A DNA stretch of 64,000 nucleotides, taken from NCBI GenBank assembly GCA_029851415.1, contig CM056742.1, forward strand, positions 54,166,954 to 54,230,953, given 5' to 3'. A program made the translations under genes and the position numbers. A model generated the notes under the pieces. It had not been told where the DNA came from and ran no database searches. It saw only the letters and a program-made list of their open reading frames with translations. Below are positions 11,754-23,803 of this stretch, one piece after another (position 1 is the first letter of the stretch; each line of letters opens with the position of its first letter). This DNA comes from Eretmocerus hayati. Its lineage: Eukaryota; Arthropoda; Insecta; Hymenoptera; Aphelinidae.

Positions 11754-14700
11754 GAGTCTCTGCTCCATCGGAGGCGGGGGCAGAACGTCATTCTTCGAAG
11801 CGTCTCCATCTTTACGATCGGAATTCGAAGCAGACCTTTCTTATCGACACCGGCGCAGAAATTTCTGTAATTCCTCGTGGTTCTAAGCACCGTGCAGCTT
11901 CTGATCGTGTACTTTACGCGGCTAATGACACAATCATCAAAACATACGGCGAAGAGAAGCTTGTTTTAGATCTTGGCATCCGTCGCGATTTTACGTGGAA
12001 TTTCGTCGTTGCAGATGTGCCGTACGCAATCATCGGTGCAGATCTACTCGCGCATTATGGTCTTACTGTCGATGTGAAAAATAAACTTCTCGCGGACAAT
12101 CTCACACACCACGTCACGATCGGTACTGTCAAGCGAATTGATTACATTCAAATCAAAGCCGTCAGCACCTCGTGCAAATACACAGGCCTCTTGTCACAGT
12201 TTCCCGAAATCGTCAATCCACCGCAAGAAAATCCGGTAGTGAAGGGTCAAGTGTTTCATCACATCGTCACTGTAGGCGTCCCTTCTGCTGCCAGAGCTCG
12301 TCGGCTCCCTCCGGAAAAACTTGCGGCCGCGAAAAAAGACTTCAACAGTCAACTCAAAGCAGGCGTTCTTAGGCCTTCTAGCATCTCGGAGATGAAAAGG
12401 ATGGCACTTATCGGGTTTGCGGCGATTATCGTGGCGTCAACGAAGTAACCGTCCCCGATCGCTATCCTCCCACGCACGTGCTCGATTTTGCTACCAATTT
12501 ACGTGGTGCAGAAATTTTTACGACTGTGGACCTGCGAAAAGCGTCCTATCAAATCCCAGTTGCGGAAGAAAATAGTCATAAGACGGTTGTAATTATTCCG
12601 TTCGGTCTGTTTGAATACGTTTTTATGCCCTTCGGGCTGAAAAATGCTTCTGCAATTCTGCAGCGCTCAATCACATCTTCCACGACTTGGATTATGTTTT
12701 CATCTACGCGGATGATATTCTCATATTCTCGGCTACGCCAGAAGAGCACGAGAAACATCTTCGCGAGGTGTTTGAGCACTTGCAAAAATTCAACCTTCAC
12801 ATCAACCTGGATAAGTGCGTCTTCGGTGCAGATGAGGTGGTCTTCTTAGGTTATTTTGTTAACGCTGAAGGCGTCCGGCCTGTACCAGATGAGGTGCAAG
12901 CGATTCTTGAAATGCCAAAGCCTACCATCGTCTGCGACTTGCGCCATTTCTTGGGCATGGTAAATTTTTACCGTCGCTGTTTGCCTCACGCCGCTGAAAT
13001 TCAAGCTCTCCTCTTCGCGATTCTGCCAGAATCTGAGAAGAATGACCAGCGACCACTCTGTTGGACCCGAGAAGCTGAAGAAGCTTTCGAGAAAACGAGT
13101 AAAGTCGGATCTCGCGAACGCTGCTCTCTTAGCTCATCCTTCTGGTGACGCTGAGACCTGCGTGGTCACAGATGCATCAAACGTGGCTATGGGGGGCGTT
13201 CCTGAACAACTCCTCGACGGGTGCTGGAAACCCCTCGCGTTTTTCTCGACTAAGTTCAACGCAGCACAGACAAACTACTCGACTCACGATCGTGAGCTAA
13301 CCGCCGTCTTTGAGTCCGTGCGTTATTCCAAATACTTCTTAGAAGGACGCTCCTTCAAGATAGTCACCGATCACAAGCCACTCTTGTATGTTTTTATGCA
13401 AAAGCATGACAAAGACGATCCGCGACGTCTGCGTCAGCTGAGTTACATCAGCCAGTTCACGACGGACATTGAATACATTCCTGGTTCCAGCAACGTCGTC
13501 GCCGATGCTCTCTGGCGTGTCGAAGCAATTTCTTATCCGTACGATTTGGACCTGGACGAGCTCGCGCATCAACAGCTCGCCGATCCACAGTTTGCAATCA
13601 TCCGACAGGCACCGAATTTCACTTATCGGTACAAGCGTCTCACGTGGAGAAATGTTCCTCTTCATTTCGACCTGAAAGCTGAAGCAATTCGCCCGTTTAT
13701 ACCCGTCTCTCTTCGTGACAGAGTTGCGTGTGACGAACCGTCACACGCAAATAATCGTGTAACTGACCGCCTTGTTCGTAGGAGCTATTTTTGGCCCACG
13801 ATCTCCAAAGGCGTCCAGCGTTACACTAAAAACTGCCTGCAGTGCCAGCGCTCAAAAGTCTCTCGGCACGTCAAAATGCTCCCCGAACCGTTTGTTGAGC
13901 CGGACACTCGTTTCAAACATGTCCATGTGGACATTGTAGGTCCGTGGCGCATTTCTGATGGTTATCGGTACGTGTTGACCATCGTCAACCGCTTCTCGCG
14001 CTGGCCAGAGGCGATTCCTCTGCGCGACATCACCGCGGAAATAGTTACCCGCGTTTTCATGAACGAATGGGTCGCACGCTACGGTGCTCCGGACACCATC
14101 ACGACCGATCAAAGCAGACAGTTTGAGTCAGCTCTCCTGAACGCACTCGTCTCTCTCATCGGCGCTAACTCATCCACACGACGGCTTCCCACCCATGTGC
14201 GAACGGTCTCGTTGAACGCTGGCACAGAGACTTCAAGGTCGCGCTCATGTGCCACGAGAACGATCCGGAGTGGTCACGCAAGCTCGCGACAGTTCTCCTT
14301 GGTCTGCGTTCTCGGCTTCGCCTCGACACCAACGCCTCGCCTGCGGAGTACCTTTTTGGCACTACCCTTCGCATCCCTGGTGAGTTCGTGTCCGAGGGCG
14401 TTTTCACTCCTGACCCGCATGTATTTCTCGAGCAATTTCGCGAGTACATGCGTCAAGTTCGTCCCGTTCCAGTCGCGCAGAAGTTCAAGCGTAAGTCATT
14501 TTACTTCAACGACCAGTACACCTGTACCCACGTCTTTTTGCGCGTCGATGCACAGCGTAGGCCACTCGATCAACCGTACACGGACCCTCACAAGGTCATC
14601 AGTCGCGATTCTGGCAGGTTGTTTCGAATCGACGTGAACGGCACGGTGGAAGCAATTTCAATCGAGCGTCTGAAACCAGCGTTCTTCATTGAAGCATCGG

Positions 14701-14966
14701 ATGCACAACCGCCTCTCCCACCCGCCACTCCACTCGCGAGCACCCACCCCGCAGACTCGACTGCGCCGAGCGACGACCCTGCGTCCATACCCTCGCCCGA
14801 CGAAGATCCTACGCCAAGGACCGCGCGCCAAGTCGCCGTAGATCATCCTTACGCGGCTTACGGGCCATATCCTTCGTCCGCTCCGTCTTCCGCCGCACCG
14901 GCACCGGGAAGCTCCGCGCCACCGCTCATGAACCGTGCGAAGAAGACCGTGCGAATTGTCACTTGA
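11754..14966 (+). pseudogene. pol: CsRn1-like Gypsy pol: PR-RT-RH-IN (multiply frameshifted)
   Basis: The aspartic protease motif FLIDTGAEISVIP lies at about 11,840. RT starts about 12,300 and has lost a short segment near 12,380-12,395, between LKAGVLRPS and KDG. Its catalytic YADD is at about 12,705 (FIYADDILIF). RNase H has TDASNVAMGG, HDRELTAV and VTDHKPLLY. In the integrase, zinc region residues (CLQCQ) precede core aspartates in HVDIVGP and TTDQSRQFES, and the glutamate region LVERW is reached only after a frameshift near 14,165-14,200. The frame 14,247-14,966 carries the integrase C-terminus and a Pro/Ser/Ala-rich tail ending KKTVRIVT. At least four frame changes are visible. Confidence 0.9.
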
Positions 14967-15456
14967 ATAGCGCTCTGCAAGTGCACTTATTTCTGAGCTC
15001 ATGTAAATAGAACTTGTGCCCTAGCTCTTAGCTTAAGAAGACAAATGAGGAAGTGCGACAGTGACTCTCAAAAAAGTGCCATTTCTGTAATTCAGCTCTT
15101 AAGTTAACTTGTAGTTTATCATTCATACATGTGCGAGCAGAGGATGACATTGGTTGTTGAATCTTTGAGAGTGTTACTTTTCATCAAATGTATGCTTTCT
15201 TATCATATCAAATATAATTAGCCTTTCCAGTAGGAATCTCATCGTTTGAAAACTCAAATTTCCGATTAGTTCTACTTTGTAGCATCAGCAACGCAAATCT
15301 TTGCGTTTGAAAACTTTAATTTGCGTTAGAAATCGCTCATTACTGTGTATTCTCTCTGGAATCAAATATTCAGTTTCCATAATTTTATCATCTTGCAAAG
15401 CAAATTTTGATTAGTTTCTTAAAATCGTATGACTCCGTTTCCCCAGAGGGGAGTAT
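14967..15456 (+). other. Gypsy 3' untranslated region and polypurine tract
   Basis: No frame is supportable. CCCCAGAGGGGAGTAT just before 15,457 is the plausible polypurine tract. A short repeated phrase GTTTGAAAACT occurs twice (about 15,245 and 15,305). Confidence 0.6.
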
Positions 15457-15747
15457 TGTAGGCACTATGCTTGCCACACATATATATATATGTTAGTGTC
15501 CAAACTCCTCTGCGCAGGAGCAGAGACGCGCAAGAAACTTGCCTCGCTGCCTGCGCTCGGCAGCAGAACGATCAGTAGCGATCGCTCGCTCGAGATGTAA
15601 AGATCTCTGTAAAGCTTGTCAATAAATCAGTCTATCTTTTTATACTTAAATCGGGCGGCTGAATATTCGCTCTGGCGATCGCATCACCCATCAATCTGGG
15701 CAGTGGGGCCCAAATCACCTGCGTCCTGGACGCGTAAGTTCCCCACA
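15457..15747 (+). repeat. 3' LTR of the CsRn1-like Gypsy element
   Basis: A 291-bp direct repeat of 1,193-1,471, followed by the duplicated target AGTG at 15,748-15,751. Confidence 0.93.
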
Positions 15748-15751
15748 AGTG

Positions 15752-16412
15752 CTTACGGCAGTTCTGTGTTTTTCTAATCACTGCTTGCGGCAGTTCTGCG
15801 TTTCCAGCGTTCCGTCCCATTCTGCCCCATCCCGTACGGAGTTGGGTTAATCGTTAGGTTGTAGAGATCTTGCGCGTATAATTGAAAAGATCATACTTAT
15901 TACATCCAGAACACACAATGCAGAGTGAGAAAAATCCTCTGAATGATTGAGGACAGTCCAACAGTTTGGTTATGTATGATTCATACTTATAGAGGTTATG
16001 TTTGTTTCATCAAGATAGTTCTTCAAGCAGTGTATCAACTTTTGGAAGTGGCCTCAAATTATCAGAATCATGTATAGCATGACTCTTCACAAGCCAAGGA
16101 TGCATTATCTAGTGCAAATCTGCATACGAAGAATTGCATTAATGTTCCCGATGAATGTGCTAGAAGTCAGATCAACTTGATAGTTCTCAAAATCACCAGT
16201 AGTATGATACTAGAAGTGCTATCTGTAGGCGTGTGGCATTCGGCACCACTAACATGACCAATTAGGATAAGCCCAATGATGGATGGATCCCAACGCAGTA
16301 ACCAAGACTCAAAAGAATCTCACTGTCATTTTAATCACGCTGCCATTATGAAAGTTGTTTACTCTTTCTATGTAATATATCTATAACTAATGAGAGTCTG
16401 GAGACAACATAC
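15752..16412. other. No recognised gene
   Basis: Only a short imperfect direct repeat is seen (TGCTTACGGCAGTTCTG and TGCTTGCGGCAGTTCTG, about 15,750 and 15,780). The rest shows no coding or element signature. Confidence 0.5.
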
Positions 16413-17045
16413 AATGAAGATCATGCTCGGCTGATGAAAATTAGGCAGACTAGTGAAAACCCAAGAATTCTGCCCCGATTCCATAGCAAATGGTGGAAGC
16501 ACAAACCCATGTTACGCCATATTGTTCTCGTGCATTCAGCACGCAAGAGAACCAGGGTGGCTACAATACCTCTGCATTCTCATTCAAAGAAGCACAGAGG
16601 TTTACTGGCAATGGTCGTCCAGTAGATTGCACCATCAACAATGTGATGAGATGCAGTTTGCCGATCATACCTGGAGGAGATCTAGTATCTGTATCCACTA
16701 AGTTGCTATATTTGTGAATAATTATTCAATTATCCAAGTTGCCGTATTCATGTATAACATTACATAAAAATGGCAACTCTTTGGATATAGAAACTTGATC
16801 TCCTGCAGGTATTATCACAATGATGATGAGGTGCACTTGGCTACAAGACCATTGGCAGAATGCTTTTGTGCTACTTTGAATAAGAATGCAACAGTATTGT
16901 AGTCACCCTGTAGTCTCTTGCGTACTAGTATACAAGAACAATATGGCGTCACCTGGGTTTGTGCGTTAACCTTATTGCTATCAGGACCGTGTCAGAGTCC
17001 TTGGATTTCATCACTTTGGTTGATTTTCATTTGCTCAACATGATC
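16413..17045. repeat. Large imperfect palindrome with coding-like arms
   Basis: The left arm (about 16,413-16,705) is the diverged reverse complement of the right arm (about 16,770-17,045), centred near 16,732. For example ACAAACCCATGTTACGCC near 16,501 pairs with the sequence ending near 16,962. Each arm, read toward the centre, gives related peptides: QTHVTPYCS...GGYNTSAFSFKEAQ on the left, QTQVTPYCS...GDYNTVAFLFKVAQ on the right. The pattern suggests two opposed copies of one exon or element ORF, now decayed. I do not recognise the protein. Confidence 0.65.
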
Positions 17046-17879
17046 CTTATTATGTGTAAACCTAAGACAGGACTTCGAGTAATCCGCTGAAATAATAGTT
17101 TTGATGATTATTGAATTAATCTGATTCTTGGCACATCCACCAGAAACACGAATATAGGCCATTTGCAGATTTGCACCAGAAAATGCATCCTCTGTTCGTG
17201 GAGACTGCTATACATATTTGTAGTGATTCGAAGCCACTTTCGACTGGTGGTATTCTTTTTGGTATGAGATTCATAGAACTTTCTTCATGAAACAAAAAAA
17301 CCTAGAATTAATTATACATAACCGAAAATATTCTGAATCGTGCATTAAATTTCTCTCACACATCATTCCATTTTGAATTTAGTATGGTCTTCCCCATTTT
17401 ACGCGCGAAATCTCCACCGGATTAAATGCATGAATAGCTTCTCATGACGATGAAGAAGATATATCTATCACTTTGTGATTATAAACAAATCTATAGTCGA
17501 GTCAGATTGAAAAATCCGCGTCGAAAACCAAGTCGGGTTATCGGAAGAATTTCACTTAATCTCCTTGTACTCCGCACCGAAAATCGAATGGCGTGATCCA
17601 ATTCTAATTCAATGCATGAACCGATTCCCATGTTCTCAGAGAACATCCCTCCATGACTCATTAAAAATTTTACTCGAATACAAATGCAAATATTCACCCG
17701 ATTGCCGAGCCGGCGATGCCTTCGCCTTTCGTTGTTCATCACATCTGCTTCTGTTTCGGCACGCATCGTTCATCTTGAAGTCAGATGCTCGCGCACGCGC
17801 ACCGCGTCAAAACTACATCGCACGATGTGTGACACATCGCAAAAGGTGTCGTGTTATGGATTACCAACCTTGCGATGTA
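17046..17879. other. No recognised gene; upstream of the CR1-like LINE
   Basis: Overlapping short frames on both strands (for example 17,565-17,891) show no domain. The last part may be the LINE 5' untranslated region. Confidence 0.4.
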
Positions 17880-18005
17880 CTTATGCGCTGAGTGACAACG
17901 TTGTGTGAGTGATCAGATGTTAGAGCGCGTGTTCCATCATTATACGTGCCATTTGAGCCAGCGTCAGCATCGCGCTCTCACAGTTGGGATATCAAATGTG
18001 CGTGA

Positions 18006-18976
18006 GTGATGATCACAAACACTAGTAATGCGAAAAATTCATGCTCTGTGTGTAATGCTGTAGTGAAACATGGAGAGCTCTCGTATCAATGCGGTAAACG
18101 CGCCGGTTTGACTCACTCTTGCTGTCCTGATATCGATAACATTCAGCTCACCGATTTTCAGTGTAGGGTCTGTGCATTATCCGAGCAAGCCCCCCTTGCA
18201 CATCAATCGAACCCGTCGTCTGCTACTAGTACGAGACAGCGCAAGCGATCGGCTTCTTCGCCACCTGAGTTATCTAGCTCACGTATGAAAATCCGTTCGG
18301 TTTCTATAAATACAAGTTCCTATTCACTTGTTGAACTAAATATGTCACAATCCTTCGATGCCGAGGCTGATAATTTCAAAATGATCCGACAGTACCCGAG
18401 CACCTCAAGAAGCTTGGCAGCCTATTCCAGTCGCCTCACTCGTCACTCCAATCGCAGTTTAATACCATTGACAACCGTATGACGGTGAATGAGGCAGAAA
18501 ATGCTCGTGCACTTGGCAATTTGCGTGCTGATATCATTGCAACCCGTTCTCAGGTTGACTCATGTGAAGCGCGTTTTTCAGGCATTCCTTCGTCGGTTAA
18601 CCTGTCAGATCCTGATGTCATGAATGCCATTTTGCGTGCCGTTGATTGCGCTGATCGAGTGGGGACGATTTTGTCGACGTGGCGATGGCCAACACAGCTG
18701 GCTCGTCCGCGATCTCAACCTCAGGCCCCTCATACTAGTTCCGCACCTGTTGGTGGGCAACCTCAGATAGATAATGCCGACAAAATTGCAGTCGTGGCCA
18801 AATTTTGCTCGTCTACCGTTCGTGATTTTTTCATGTCACGTGGCTATCTTTTGAGAGACAAGAAGGCTCAAGACATATTCGGCTCGGGTGGTGATGCCAA
18901 AATATGCTTGAACCCTGTTTTACCAGCCCCAGTCTTCAAATATAGCGTGCTGCACTCGCAAAATCTGTTGAGCTAA
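18006..18976 (+). pseudogene. CR1-like LINE ORF1 with PHD-type zinc finger (frameshifted)
   Basis: The N-terminus carries a cysteine/histidine array (CSVCNAVV, YQCGK, THSCCPD, FQCRVCAL) matching the C-x2-C...H-x2-C...C-x2-C spacing of PHD-like fingers found in CR1-group ORF1 proteins. The first frame ends at 18,482. The protein continues in another frame from 18,479 with a coiled region and a conserved C-terminal block, VRDFFMSRGYLLRDKKA...NPVLPAPVF, typical of insect CR1-type ORF1. It would bind element RNA as a nucleic-acid chaperone. Confidence 0.7.
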
Positions 18977-19121
18977 AATATTTACGCCCAGTTGTCCAAA
19001 ATTTGACGTTCATGAGGCACCCAGCCCCCAAAGCTGAACTTATACCCATCCTTACGGTAAAAAACTTACTGCCTCTCAAAGCTAATACTGCTCCATCTCA
19101 GGCTGAGATGGAATATTCATC

Positions 19122-21328
19122 ATGAGATCCCGCCGATCTGCCACGAAATCCATCCACCATCGCTCACTTGCAAAGACCTATTATTTCTATTGGGCACATC
19201 AATTTGAATCGTTTTCCGCAAATTTCAACCTGCTCGAGGATAAAATGGCTGATAATTTTTACGATATCGTAGCCATATCGGAGACTTTTCTCACACCTAA
19301 TGACTCTTTCGATCCGTACATGATCAAAGGTTGCACCTTTTATCGACACGATCGAAATTGTATGGATGGCGGAGGAGTGGGCTTCCATGCTAGGTCTCAT
19401 TTTATAGTTAGAATATTGCATTATTCTGAAACTACTTTTGTCAACAAGCCTGAATATCTGATTGCCGAAATTAATTTCATGGATGTTAAGGTACTTCATG
19501 CCACTGTTTATCGCAGACCTCCGGCCGCCTATCCCCATGACTTCATGGACACTTTGTCCACCCTCCTCCCTCTACATGAGCATACCATTGTAACTGGTGA
19601 TTTCAATATTGATATGCCCGTTGATAAATCTCCTTCAAAATCTTTGAAGAGATTATGTGACCCGAATTTACTACACCTGGTCAGCTCAGCTCCAACTCAT
19701 CACGCTATTGGCAATGATAAGATATTGCATTATACATGCAGAGATTTATCTTTTGTACGAAATTTATCAGTTGCCGTGGATCACAAAAAGTCTGATTCAC
19801 CCTTTGCTGCTGGGCATGACTTTATCGAGATCACATACGGCTTGAAATCCCCGCCCATCCCACCAAAAACTGTCTCTGTAAGCAACCTCACTAAAATTCA
19901 TCCCGAGCAGCTCTTGAACATTTCGAACTCATCCCTGTCCCCTTGCCTCCTTAACCCAGTCGTGGCAGATCCAAGCAACATGTCTATTGTTGACTCCTCC
20001 CTGAAATCCCCTCCAAGATAATGGGACTTGAGCGCACCGATATATAAAAGTCTTACCAAGGGCGATATCGATGACGCTGTTCAAACAATAACTCGAGTAA
20101 CGCTTGATGCGTTCGATCAGCTTTCACCCGTTAGAAAATTCAAAGTCACCTCTTCAAAAAAACCCTGGGTTACAGCTGATCTTCGACGCCTCATGAATGG
20201 CCGTGAAACAGTGTACCGTTGCGCATCTCGGAAACAGTCTGAATCGGATCTCACTCAATACCGTGCTCTACGCGCTGAGGTCAAATCAAAACTAGACACG
20301 GCCAAGAATGATTACATAAGAAGCTAAATAACTTCAGCTCCAGATGCCAAGTCTCGATGGTCTCAACTTCGAAAACTGGGTATAGTTTCCCGGCCTCAAA
20401 CTTCACCTCTGCATTTGTTCAATGCCAAGATCCTGAATAACCATTATGCAAAGGTAGCAGGAGTGGGCGATCCACTCACCGACACTGACATCGAACGTGT
20501 TCGTTCCATACCCCTTCCAGGAACCGTACCTACATTCGATTTTGTCCCTGTTACTGAAGTTTATGTCTCGCGGGTATTTGCTGCTGGTAAATCGAAAGGT
20601 GTTGGTGCAGATGAGATATCGTCGTCGATGACTAACCTCGCTTTTCCTGCCCTCCGACATCACCTCACACGTCTAATCAACGACTCGCTGCCGTCCGGGT
20701 ATTCCCCCGACGCCTGTAAACGCGCTTCGATCGTGCCTTTGCCCAAATCAACTGCTCCAAAAACCCCGTCCGATACTCGGCCAGTCACCTAGCTATGTGA
20801 ACTTCCAAAGACACTCGAGCGTGTGGTCCATCGCCAGCTGCTCCACCACCTCTCCACACATGATCTGCTCCAAGAGCGGCAATCAGGCTTCAGAGCTCAC
20901 CACTCAACGCAAACTGCCTTATTGGGAGTTCTGAAAGATAACACAAATGCCATTGTCCGGAGAATGCTCACGATTATGATTTCATTTGATTTCTCAAAAG
21001 CTTTCGATACGCTGCCACATGTGAAACTTTTAATGAAACTGCGAAAACTTGGCCGTAGGGATCGTGTAATTCGCTGGTTCGCCAGTTACCTCAGTGATCG
21101 ATCACAAGCTGTCCGCCTTGACGACGGTACTCAGGAGGCCTGGCTGCCACTCATCACAGATGTTCCTCAAGGGAGTGTGCTAGGCCCCTTGCTCTTTTTA
21201 ATCTTCATGAATGATCTTCGTGAGCTTTTGAACCACTCAATGTCTGCCATCTTTGCAGATGACTCCAGTATTTATCTTCACTGTCTTCCTACCAACCTCC
21301 TCAGCAGCATAGCGCTCATTACCCAAGA
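19122..21328 (+). pseudogene. CR1-like LINE ORF2: endonuclease plus truncated RT
   Basis: The APE-type endonuclease motifs appear in order: DIVAISETFL, GGGVGFHARS, VYRRPP, GDFNID and a final H-D-F near GHDFIEI. The endonuclease frame ends at 20,021. The linker and RT follow in 20,028-20,327, 20,415-20,792 (stop TAG after SDTRPVT) and then to 21,328. RT motifs include FDFSKAFDTLPH, PQGSVLGPLLFLIF and IFADDSSIYLH (the F-A-D-D box). The thumb and C-terminus are absent because another LINE begins. Confidence 0.88.
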
Positions 21329-21329
21329 G

Positions 21330-22978
21330 ACAGGAAATCACAGAAGGCTAACCATGATGGACACAGCATACGAAATCTATGCGGAAATAATTAGAAACAG
21401 GCTGGAAAGGGAGTTGGAAGGTGGAGGCAAGCTGAGAGATGAACAGATGGGCTTCAGGAAAGGGAGAGGAACCATAAATGCAATATATGCCCTCAAGAGG
21501 ATAACTGGGAAAGAAATCGAAAAAGAGAAGGGAAAGGCATTCTTGCTTCTCATAGACCTAAAAGGTGCGTTAGACTAGATAAAAAGAGAGTGCATATGGC
21601 AAAATATGCAAAAACTAGAGGTGAGCGAACAACTAAGGGTAAGAATAGAAGAAATTTACGAAGAAACCAAATGTGAAATAGAAATAGAAGGGGAAGTAAT
21701 TGGAGAGTTCTACACTACAGAAGGAGTCAGACAGGGATGCCCACTAAGCCCAATCCTATTTAACATAGGATTGGTAGACCTATTTGAAAGAATGGAGAGA
21801 GTACAAGAGGGAGGCAGCAGAATAGGAAGAAGCTTGAAAATCTGGGGCATAAGCTACGCGGATGACATCTGCCTGATAGCGAACAACGAAGAAGGCTTAA
21901 AAGAACTACTAAGAAAAGCAGGTAGATACGTCAAAGAGAAAGGACTGGAAATACATGTGAAGAAAACGAAGATCATGATCTGCAGAAAAGGGAAAGGCAG
22001 GCAGAAGAAGTACAGCTTTCTACTAGAAGGCAACGAAATAGAACAAGTCAAAGAATTCAGATACCTGGGATATCTGCTAAAGGGGAACAACGAAAATGAA
22101 AATTATATCAGATACATTACAAGGAAGGCAAACGCAGCACTAGGAAAAGTATGCAGTATGGGAGAGAGACTCTTCATAAATGAAAGGGGTAAGATAATGA
22201 AGCTGCTTGATACACAAAATGCCGAGCATACTAACATATGGTGTGGAAATTTGGGGCTGGAAAGAATGGAAGGAGATTGAAAATGTACAGATAAAATATA
22301 TTAAGTGGGTACTGAAGCTGCAGAGACACACACCAAACTACCTCATACTGAATGAGGTAGGCAGAAACAAGATAGCAGTAAAGACAGGAAAAAGGTGTCT
22401 GAAATATGAAGAAAATTCAGAAGAGGACATAGAAGGAAGCATGAGGAAAGGATTGTGGAGGGAGCTCAGAGAAGGGAAGGCTAACAAAAAACTAAAAGAG
22501 GTCAAGAGGATGTGGTTTAATGACAAGGGATGGTCAGAGAGTGAGCTGGAGACAAGAATAGAAGATAGATAAGAGAGATACAGCAAACTGGAACAAAGGA
22601 AAAAGGACCAGGACAAACAAAATGCAATATATAAGGTGAGAAACTCCAAATATTGTGAAGAATTAAAGGAATGGCTGATAGACAGCAGCTCCACGGGATA
22701 CGTCCACTCCACCGAAGACCCAATTAAGAAAATCCTTAGCACCATTGCAAGATTCAGACTAGGAAATGAGGCAAGAGGGGATAAATACTGGGAAGAGGAA
22801 GAGCAAAAAATTTGCAGAATATGCAAGAAAGAGAAAGAAACTATGAGACACCTCTTTGATGAATGTGAAGCAACAAAGAAGGGAAGAAACTGGATGGGAA
22901 TTCTGAAAGGTAACTGGAGGAAAGTAGGTTGCCTGAAAGAAATAGAATGGAAAAGAAAAAGAGCCGATGACAAGTTGT
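21330..22978 (+). pseudogene. RT and C-terminal zinc region of the second LINE
   Basis: The RT order is GFRKGRGTINAIYALKRI, LLLIDLKGALD (stop TAG near 21,576), TTEGVRQGCPLSPILFNI, then SYADDICLIAN (the Y-A-D-D catalytic box) at about 21,858. The thumb includes KEFRYLGYLLKGN. A frame change near 22,230 leads to ENVQIKYIKWVLKLQRHTPN, then a TAA near 22,570, then the C-terminal block ARFRLGNEARGDKYW with metal-ligand pattern C-x2-C...H-x4-C (CRICKKEKETMRHLFDEC). No endonuclease is seen because the 5' end is lost. Confidence 0.85.
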
Positions 22979-23152
22979 AAACACATAGCAGAAGACAGAA
23001 CAGAGAGAGGGAGGAATGAGAACAGAAACTGGAACGCAGGAACAGGAACAGGGAAGGCGCGTGCAGACGCAGCAGCCGGCTACCGGCACACGTGATAAAG
23101 CAAAAACAAGTCCAGAATCCACGCCTAAGCAGCAAGGAAAATCTGATTAAAG

Positions 23153-23803
23153 ATGGAGAATTACAGAGAAATACTAGAAGAGAAAAGAAGAAGAAGACAG
23201 AGGGCAGAAGAAAACATCAATAGATTGCAGGAAGCAAACAGAGAGCTGCAGCGCAGGCTAGAAGAAATGGAAGGTGTGAAGTTAGAAAATGCAACGAGTG
23301 AAAATGAAAGTGAGGTGAGCTCAGAAGAGTTTGAAATAGAAACACAAAACAGGCAAGAAATAAGAGCTTTGGTGATCAGGAAAGGTGTAGCAGATAGAGG
23401 AAAGAGGGTGGAACAATGGATCATAGAAAAACTCGATGGAGGAACAAGTAGAGAAGAATGGTGGATAGAGAGCTTGGGAAAGAAAGATAGAGTGCAAAGA
23501 AACAATTCATGGGTCCTGAAGACACAAGATAGATATTATATCTATTATAGAGAAGACGAAGGCGACAATAAAAACACCAGGAGAGAAAGAGTACATAATA
23601 GAAGACTTCAAAGGAGCAGAGGAAAGTTGGATAGAAAGAAGAAAGCAGGAAGCAATAGAGAGAATGGTGACCAACGGCTTTGAAGTAGAAAGAGTGGGAG
23701 AACTAGTTTACGCCGAAAGGGATGAACAGCTTTACAGAATGGTATGGAACGAGGAGGAAAGAAGGTACATTGGCACACCCATAGGGGTGGCCAGGATGAT
23801 GTA
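23153..23803 (+). pseudogene. Extra ORF downstream of RT, coiled-coil N-terminus
   Basis: ATG at 23,153 opens a frame rich in Glu and Arg. Residues 5-42 have heptad-like hydrophobics (RLQEANRELQRRLEEME), predicting a coiled coil. A shift near 23,570 moves the reading to another frame that runs to a TAA at about 23,801-23,803 (ending GTPIGVARMM). It lies 170 bp after the LINE RT, on the same strand, and before the common 3' untranslated region and tail, so it appears to be part of this LINE. ORFs placed after RT are unusual for LINEs. I do not recognise the function; it could be an ORF1-like RNA-binding protein moved 3', or a separate insertion. Confidence 0.5.

Larger units (their letters stand above)
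1193..15747 (+). mobile_element. Ty3/Gypsy LTR retrotransposon, CsRn1-like, with nested insertions
   Basis: Near-identical LTRs begin TGTAGGCACTATGC and end GTTCCCCACA. A 4-bp duplication AGTG (1,189-1,192 and 15,748-15,751) brackets the element. The primer-binding site matches the complement of the tRNA-Trp 3' end. Gag carries an unusual C-H-C-C finger instead of a CCHC knuckle. In the literature tRNA-Trp priming and a CHCC Gag finger are hallmarks of the CsRn1 clade. The 14.5-kb span is inflated by a hAT MITE (2,485-2,653), a LINE scrap (about 2,765-3,148) and a whole BEL/Pao element (3,230-10,607), all upstream of gag. Gag and pol have several frameshifts and a small deletion, so this copy cannot act by itself. 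The LTRs differ mainly by short indels (an AT-repeat difference, and an ATCAATCTGG-type gap near the 3' end). Confidence 0.93.
17880..21328 (+). mobile_element. CR1-like LINE, 3' part missing
   Basis: ORF1 with a PHD-type finger (18,006-18,976) is followed by ORF2 with an APE endonuclease and RT (19,122-21,328). The RT stops abruptly after IFADDSSIYLHC and a few more residues; from about 21,329 the sequence belongs to another LINE. The 5' boundary is approximate. Internal stops and shifts show it is dead. Confidence 0.8.

Noticed and set aside
22338..23135. 265-codon minus-strand frame rich in Leu/Ser/Phe
   Set aside because: Antisense shadow of the A/G-rich LINE RT C-terminus; its composition is explained by the complementary strand.
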